DNA of 64,000 nt from Phreatobacter cathodiphilus (GTDB lineage Bacteria; Pseudomonadota; Alphaproteobacteria; Rhizobiales; Phreatobacteraceae): assembly GCF_003008515.1 (NCBI RefSeq), contig NZ_CP027668.1, positions 248,001-312,000 on the forward strand, in the 5' to 3' direction. Shown one piece after another: positions 59,088-64,000 of the stretch (positions are counted from its first letter, which is position 1; every line of letters begins with the position of its first letter). The position numbers were made by a program, and so were the translations under genes. The notes under the pieces were generated by a model, which had not been told where the DNA came from, did no database searches, and saw nothing but the letters and a program-made list of their open reading frames with translations.

Positions 59088-60239
59088 TCAGCGGGCCGGC
59101 CAGCTCCAGGCGGGCGGATCCAGGTCCGGCGTCCTCGTCTCACCTAAATCCTTCTCGAGGTTGACCCGCACCGCTTGCCGCCCGAGCTCGCCGACGAGGG
59201 CGCCTGCATGTGACACGACGATGACCTGCGTGCTTTCCGCCGCCTTGGCGATGAGCCTCGCCAGGGGTGGCAGAAGATCCGGATGGAGGCTCGTCTCCGG
59301 TTCGTTGAGGATCATCAGCTCGGGCGGTCGCGGCGACAGAAGGGCTGCTGCAAGAAGCAGATAGCGCAGCGTGCCGTCCGAGAGTTCCGCCGCCTTCAGA
59401 GGGCGCAGGAGGCCGTGCTGGCGAAGCTCGACCTCGAAATAGCCGTCGGGCGCGCTGATTTCGAGCCGTGTTCCCGGGAAGGCGTCCTCGATCGTGGCGG
59501 CGAGATCGTCCGGGCTGCCGATCTCGCGAATGGTCTGCAGGGCGGCCGCGAGATCGGCGCCGTCGCTCGCCAGAACCGGCGTGTAGGTGCCGACCTGGGG
59601 CCGGCGCGCCGGAGCATCGCGGTCGGTGCGCAGGTGGTCGTAGAAGCGCCAGGAGCGCATGCGCTCGCGCAGCGTCAGGAGCTCGACCGCGTCGCGCGGA
59701 TCGGCCGCGTGGGTCATCATGCTGTCGAAGGGTTCCAGCGTCCTCCAGACGTCTCGCCACTGTCCCGCGTCGTCGCGGATGCGCACCAGGGGGCCGCGGC
59801 GTTCGGCGAACAGGCTGTTGCGCGTAAGCCTGGAGCCGGTCCACAGGCTCTCCGTCTTGATCTGCGGGTCTCGGCCGAACAGCGTTTTGTCGGAGACGAT
59901 CGGCAGGCCGAGGTCGATCGCATAGCCGTAGTCGTCGCCGGCAAAGCCCAGCCGCAGGCTGATGGGCTGCGACCGTCGCGTGCCCTGGACGGGGTGGATC
60001 CCCGCCTTGACCTCCCTGGAGAAGCTCTCGGGTCCGGCCCAGAGCGTCGAGGACAGTCCGCCTTCGGCGGCGAGCGACTGTATCACGCGCCCCTGGGCCG
60101 TATCGGCGAGGAGCCGCAGCGAGCGGTAGAGGCTCGACTTGCCGGCGCCGTTGGCCCCGGTCACGACCGTCAGGGCCCCGAGTTCGATGACGATGTCGCG
60201 GAGCGACCGGTAGCCGGCGACGGCGAGGCGGGAGATCAT
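59088..60239 (-). CDS. AAA family ATPase (RecF/SMC-like, AAA_21)
   Basis: 383 residues. Walker A GANGAGKS at 28-35, ABC-like signature ELSDGTLRYLLLAAALLSPR, Walker B LMILNEPETSLHPDLLPPLA with catalytic Glu, and VIVVSHAGALV. No TOPRIM domain follows, so it is not an OLD nuclease. Such stand-alone ATPases occur in many bacteria without assigned role; links to DNA repair or defence are only possibilities. It is not beside a nuclease gene. Converges with tsaC. Confidence 0.85.
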   Translation of the reverse strand: MISRLAVAGYRSLRDIVIELGALTVVTGANGAGKSSLYRSLRLLADTAQGRVIQSLAAEGGLSSTLWAGPESFSREVKAGIHPVQGTRRSQPISLRLGFAGDDYGYAIDLGLPIVSDKTLFGRDPQIKTESLWTGSRLTRNSLFAERRGPLVRIRDDAGQWRDVWRTLEPFDSMMTHAADPRDAVELLTLRERMRSWRFYDHLRTDRDAPARRPQVGTYTPVLASDGADLAAALQTIREIGSPDDLAATIEDAFPGTRLEISAPDGYFEVELRQHGLLRPLKAAELSDGTLRYLLLAAALLSPRPPELMILNEPETSLHPDLLPPLARLIAKAAESTQVIVVSHAGALVGELGRQAVRVNLEKDLGETRTPDLDPPAWSWPAR

Positions 60240-60321
60240 GGCAATGGTCAGGAAAATCGCTTTGAAACGCGCAGATCGTAACAACCTCGGCCCCTCTGTC
60301 GAGGTGCCTAGGCCGCCGGGG

Positions 60322-61539
60322 TCAGCGCGTGAACGTCGCCACCAGCTCCACATGCGCCGACCAGGTGAACTGGTCAACCGGCGTCACCGTGCCGAGCTTC
60401 CAGCCGCCGGCCGCCAGGCTGCAGGCGTCGCGGGCGAAGGTCGCGGGGTTGCACGACACCGCGACGATGCGGCCGATGTCGGCCTTGGCGAGGATCGTCG
60501 CCTGCGCCTCCGCACCCGCCCGCGGCGGGTCGAACACGACGGCGTCCAGACCCTTGAGGTCGGAGGCCATCAACGGCCGGCGGAAGAGGTCGCGCGTTTC
60601 CGCCTGGATCGGCTTCAGGCCCGAGGCCATGCGCACGGCCTGGGCGAGGGAGGCGACGGCACCGGCGTCGGAATCGACGGCCCGCACCTTGGCCTGGCGC
60701 GCCAGCCTGAGGGCGAAGGGCCCGACGCCACAGAAGAGGTCGGCGACCGCCTTCGCCTTGCCGACGCCGGCGAGCACCAAGTGGGCGAGGGCCTCCTCGC
60801 CGGCATCCGTCGCCTGCAGGAAGCCGCCCGGCGGAAGCGGCACGCGGTGGCCGTCGATCATGACGTTGGGCGGCTCGCGCTGCATGACGAGGTCGCCGTG
60901 ATTGGTGAGGCGTGCGAGGCCGGCCGCGTTGGCCGCCTCCATCAGCCGCAGCCGGTCCTTCTCGCCGAGCCTGCCGGGCCCGCGCAGCTCCACGTCGAGC
61001 CCCTGCAGCGTCGCGGTGACCTGGATGTCGATGGGCTTGCCGACGCCTTCCAGCGCCCGCGCGACCAGCCGCGCCGCCGGCAGGGCTCTCTCCAGTGAGG
61101 GCGCCAGCAGCGGGCAGGCGTCGATGGCGACGATGGCATGGCTGCGGGCTGCGGTGAATCCGACCTCGAGCCGGGTCCCTGCGCCTCGGCGGGCGTGGAA
61201 GGTGACGCGCCGCCGGCCGGTCCCGCGCGCATCGACGGTCGGGGCGACCTCAGGATGCAGCCCGTGCTGGGCGAGGGTCGCGGTGAGAATGTCGCGCTTC
61301 CACGCGAGATAGGGGGTGCTGGCCCAGTGCTGCAGCGCGCAGCCGCCGCAGGTGCCGAAATGCGGGCAGGGCGGCGCCACCCGGTCCGGGCTCGCCGTGA
61401 CGATGCGCGACGGGGCGACGCGCTCTTCCGTCCCCTCCACCTCCACCACCTCGCCCGGCAGCGTGTAGGGCACGAACCGCCCATCGGCGACGCCGTCGCC
61501 GCGATGGCCGACATGGGAGATGGTCAGGCGGGTGGTCAT
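60322..61539 (-). CDS. RlmD/RumA-type 23S rRNA uridine methyltransferase
   Basis: 405 residues. TRAM-like N-terminus, then a [4Fe-4S] site Cys58, Cys64, Cys67 ([13 protein letters not shown]) with a fourth Cys in DACPLLAP, a SAM domain ([21 protein letters not shown]) and the nucleophilic Cys in [11 protein letters not shown]. It methylates C5 of a uridine in 23S rRNA. Its ATG at 61539 gives the family-like start [10 protein letters not shown]. Confidence 0.9.
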   Translation of the reverse strand: MTTRLTISHVGHRGDGVADGRFVPYTLPGEVVEVEGTEERVAPSRIVTASPDRVAPPCPHFGTCGGCALQHWASTPYLAWKRDILTATLAQHGLHPEVAPTVDARGTGRRRVTFHARRGAGTRLEVGFTAARSHAIVAIDACPLLAPSLERALPAARLVARALEGVGKPIDIQVTATLQGLDVELRGPGRLGEKDRLRLMEAANAAGLARLTNHGDLVMQREPPNVMIDGHRVPLPPGGFLQATDAGEEALAHLVLAGVGKAKAVADLFCGVGPFALRLARQAKVRAVDSDAGAVASLAQAVRMASGLKPIQAETRDLFRRPLMASDLKGLDAVVFDPPRAGAEAQATILAKADIGRIVAVSCNPATFARDACSLAAGGWKLGTVTPVDQFTWSAHVELVATFTR

Positions 61540-61578
61540 GTCATCGTCCGATCCGTCGGGAAGGCGGACGGGGAAGGC

Positions 61579-61736
61579 CCCACCCGTACCCTCCCCTCGC
61601 TGCGCGAGGAGAGGGGGACTACCACGTCTGCCTGCTTCACACCCGTCGCGCCAGGCACCAAGGGAAAAGAATCGGGCGCAGCGCGGAAGTCTCCCTCTCC
61701 TTGGAGCGCGACAAGGGGAGGGTGCGGGTGGGGCTT
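61579..61736. repeat. Intergenic imperfect palindrome (copy 3 of 3)
   Basis: GGCCCCACCCGTACCCTCCC (61578 area) with GGACTACCACGTC faces TCCCTCTCCTTGGAG and GGGGAGGGTGCGGGTGGGGC (to 61735). Family of the units at 378-528 and 54963-55120. It fills the 205-bp gap between the two methyltransferase genes. Confidence 0.75.
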
Positions 61737-61744
61737 GTCGGCCG

Positions 61745-62482
61745 TCACGGCCGCATGCCGTGTAGCAGAAACTCGCGATTGCCGTCGCCGCCGGCGATCG
61801 GGCTGTCGATGAGGCCGCCGATCCGCCAGCCGAGGCCTTCCGCTTCGAGGCGGACCGCCGCCACCGCGGCCTCGCGCGCCGCCGCATCCGTCACGATGCC
61901 GTTCTTGCCGAGATGGGCACGGCCCACCTCGAACTGCGGCTTGACCAGCGCCACCAGCTCCGCCGCCGGCGCCAGCAGCGCCGTCACCGCCGGCAGCACC
62001 AGCTTCAGCGAGATGAAACTGACGTCGATCACCGCCAGATCGGGCACCACCGGCAGGTCCGTCGGCGTCAGGCGGCGGATGTCGGTCGCCTCCATCAGCG
62101 TGACGCGGGGATCGCCGCGCAGGCTGCCATGGAACTGGTCGCGGCCGGTATCGACGGCGATCACCCGTGCCGCGCCTTCGGTGAGGAGCACGTGGGTGAA
62201 GCCGCCGGTGGAGGAGCCGACGTCGAGGCAGCTCCGGCCGCCGGGTCTCACCTGGAAGGCCGCGAGCGCCGCGGCGAGCTTCACACCGCCGCGCGACACC
62301 CAGGGATGCGGCGCTTCTGCGGTGATGGCGGCGGTGGACGGGATCTCCTCGGAGGCCTTGCGCACCGGGCGACCGTCGGCGGTGACGAGGCCGGCGGCGA
62401 TGGCCGCCTGGGCCTTGGCGCGGCTGTCGAACAAGTCGCGCTCGACCAGAAGGAGGTCGGCCCGCAGCCGCCGCGGGCTCAA
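61745..62482 (-). CDS. tlyA: TlyA family rRNA methyltransferase
   Basis: 245 residues. N-terminal S4 RNA-binding domain (about 6-65; [20 protein letters not shown]) and a FtsJ-type SAM domain ([38 protein letters not shown]). Methylates rRNA 2'-OH positions; mycobacterial TlyA also influences capreomycin susceptibility. Start is a TTG at 62482 overlapping the dxs stop (TTGA). The downstream position after dxs is usual in alphaproteobacteria. Confidence 0.92.
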   Translation of the reverse strand: MSPRRLRADLLLVERDLFDSRAKAQAAIAAGLVTADGRPVRKASEEIPSTAAITAEAPHPWVSRGGVKLAAALAAFQVRPGGRSCLDVGSSTGGFTHVLLTEGAARVIAVDTGRDQFHGSLRGDPRVTLMEATDIRRLTPTDLPVVPDLAVIDVSFISLKLVLPAVTALLAPAAELVALVKPQFEVGRAHLGKNGIVTDAAAREAAVAAVRLEAEGLGWRIGGLIDSPIAGGDGNREFLLHGMRP

Positions 62483-64000
62483 GCCCTCAGAGCCCCGGTT
62501 CCGGCCCGCACGGCCTCGCGCCCCAGCGCCTCGAAGACCTTGGCGACGATGCCCCGGGCGTCGAGCCCGCAGCGCGCGTAGAGGGCCTCGGGCTTGTCGT
62601 GGTCGAGATAGACGTCCGGCAGCACCATGGAGCGGACGCGGCAGGCGCCGTCGAGCAGGCCGCGATCGGCCAGCGCATGGAGGACGAAGGAGCCGAACCC
62701 GCCGATGGAGCCTTCCTCGACCGTCACGAGCACCTCGTGCTCTCGGGCGAGCCGGGTCACGAGATCGATGTCCAGCGGCTTGGCGAAGCGGGCGTCGGCC
62801 ACCGTCGTCGACAGGCCGAGCGCGCCGAGGTCCTCGGCCGCCTTCAGGCATTCGGCGAGGCGGGTGCCGAGGGAGAGCAGGGCGATCCGCGAGCCCTCGC
62901 GGACGATGCGACCCTTGCCGATGGCGAGCGGCACGCCCTCCGCCGGCAGGTCCACCCCGACGCCCTCGCCGCGCGGATAGCGGAAGGCGATGGGGCCGGA
63001 ATCGTGGACGGCTGCGGTCGCCACCATGTGCACGAGTTCGGCCTCGTCGGCCGCCGCCATGATGGTCATGTTCGGCAGGCAGCCGAGGAAGGCGACGTCG
63101 AAGGAGCCGGCATGGGTCGCCCCGTCGGCACCGACCAGGCCGGCGCGGTCGATGGGGAAGCGCACGGGAAGGTTCTGGATGGCGACGTCGTGCACCACCT
63201 GGTCGTAGGCGCGCTGCAGGAAGGTCGAGTAGATGGCGCAGAAGGGCTTGTAGCCCTCGGTGGCGAGGCCCGCCGCGAAGGTCACCGCATGCTGTTCGGC
63301 GATGCCGACGTCGAAGGTGCGGGCCGGATAGACCTTCTCGAAGATGTCGACGCCCGTGCCGGAGGGCATGGCGGCGGTGATGGCGACGATCTTCTCGTCC
63401 TTCGCCGCCTCCTTCACCAGGCTCTCGCCGAAGACCTTGGTGTAGCTCGGCGCATTGGCCTTGGCCTTCACCTGGGTGCCGGTGACGACGTCGAACTTGG
63501 CCACCGCGTGCAGCTTGTCCTCGGTCTCCTCGGCCGGGCCGTAGCCCTTGCCCTTCTGGGTGACGACATGGACCAGGATGGGCCCGAAATCGGCGTCCCG
63601 GACGTTCTTCAGCACGGGCAGCAGGTGGTCGAGATTGTGCCCGTCGATAGGGCCGACATAGTAGAAGCCGAGCTCCTCGAAGAGCGTGCCGCCGGTGACG
63701 AAGCCGCGCGCGTGTTCCACCGCGCGGGTGACGGTGCGGTCGATGGTCGGGCCGAGGCTCTTGGTCAGCTGCTTGCCGATGTCGCGCAGCTTCAGATAGG
63801 TCTTTCCCGAGGCGAGGCGGGCGAGATAGGCCGACATGGCGCCCACCGGCGGGGCGATGGACATGTCGTTGTCGTTGAGGATGACGATGAGCCGCTCGTG
63901 GCGGGCGCCCGCATTGTTCATCGCCTCATAGGCCATGCCTGCCGACATGGCGCCGTCGCCGATCACCGCGATGACGTGGTTGCGGCCGCCGTCGAGGTCG
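62479..64000 (-). CDS. dxs: 1-deoxy-D-xylulose-5-phosphate synthase, 3' part
   Basis: 507 residues are visible, starting inside the thiamine-diphosphate domain ([20 protein letters not shown], with the GDG..N metal motif) and running through the transketolase pyrimidine domain ([20 protein letters not shown]) to the C-terminal domain ([20 protein letters not shown]). About 130 N-terminal residues lie beyond the right edge. It makes DXP for isoprenoids, thiamine and pyridoxal. Its stop overlaps the tlyA start. Confidence 0.94.
   Translation of the reverse strand, partial: DLDGGRNHVIAVIGDGAMSAGMAYEAMNNAGARHERLIVILNDNDMSIAPPVGAMSAYLARLASGKTYLKLRDIGKQLTKSLGPTIDRTVTRAVEHARGFVTGGTLFEELGFYYVGPIDGHNLDHLLPVLKNVRDADFGPILVHVVTQKGKGYGPAEETEDKLHAVAKFDVVTGTQVKAKANAPSYTKVFGESLVKEAAKDEKIVAITAAMPSGTGVDIFEKVYPARTFDVGIAEQHAVTFAAGLATEGYKPFCAIYSTFLQRAYDQVVHDVAIQNLPVRFPIDRAGLVGADGATHAGSFDVAFLGCLPNMTIMAAADEAELVHMVATAAVHDSGPIAFRYPRGEGVGVDLPAEGVPLAIGKGRIVREGSRIALLSLGTRLAECLKAAEDLGALGLSTTVADARFAKPLDIDLVTRLAREHEVLVTVEEGSIGGFGSFVLHALADRGLLDGACRVRSMVLPDVYLDHDKPEALYARCGLDARGIVAKVFEALGREAVRAGTGALRA

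Noticed and set aside
59088-60239. OLD-family defence nuclease
   Set aside because: No TOPRIM domain after the ATPase part.

Overview
This is a GC-rich chromosomal window of alphaproteobacterial character, most likely from the order Hyphomicrobiales (Rhizobiales). The evidence is gene content and order: a contiguous mdh-sucC-sucD-sucA-sucB-lpd block, family markers such as DUF2865 and TIGR02301, a mesaconyl-CoA hydratase of the ethylmalonyl-CoA pathway, a HisKA_2 histidine kinase, an acdS/acdR pair, and a TGA-N9-TCA iron box in front of bfd. The genus cannot be fixed from sequence alone. No prophage, insertion sequence, CRISPR array or tRNA was seen. Most of the window is core metabolism and housekeeping, with lineage-specific secreted proteins and intergenic palindromes.

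Layout. 1-11.5 kb: an edge-truncated small secreted protein, an amidase, DUF2865 and ChaN-like proteins, an orphan sensor kinase, a Bcr/CflA exporter, two solute-binding (Bug) proteins, an aldo/keto reductase, yacG and maf. 11.7-17.4 kb: mesaconyl-CoA hydratase, then an ECF sigma / anti-sigma / secreted subtilase cluster and two tiny secreted proteins. 17.5-28 kb: the TCA-cycle operon read leftwards (mdh, sucC, sucD, sucA, sucB, an SDR, lpd), closed by a strong terminator and carrying a stem-loop in most intercistronic spacers. Its SucC has a ~164-residue Lys/Ala/Pro tail resembling histone H1. 28.4-31.8 kb: a Tat-type carbonic anhydrase, TetR, DUF1003 and zapE. 32-34.7 kb: sdhCDA, ended by a terminator without sdhB. 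34.7-46.2 kb: GT25, xerC, bfr/bfd, priA, ygfZ, a dihydroorotase-like protein and several small conserved proteins. 46.3-50.7 kb: SRAP protein, FAD-linked oxidase, a probable 6S RNA directly upstream of 5-formyl-THF cyclo-ligase, and a YmdB phosphoesterase. 50.4-55 kb: acdS/acdR, aroC and an HTH-RibB-degenerate RibA fusion. 55-64 kb: a beta-oxidation pair, tsaC (Sua5), an AAA ATPase, a 23S rRNA methyltransferase, tlyA and the 3' two thirds of dxs.

How it fits together. TCA enzymes (mdh-suc-lpd, sdh) and the mesaconyl-CoA hydratase describe aerobic heterotrophy with acetyl-CoA assimilation. Bug proteins, amidase, acyl-CoA dehydrogenase/enoyl-CoA hydratase and ACC deaminase point to scavenging of organic and amino acids, possibly near plants. 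The most unusual items are the SucC tail, the dual-start HTH-RibB fusion with a candidate operator, the missing sdhB, and the long intergenic inverted repeats.
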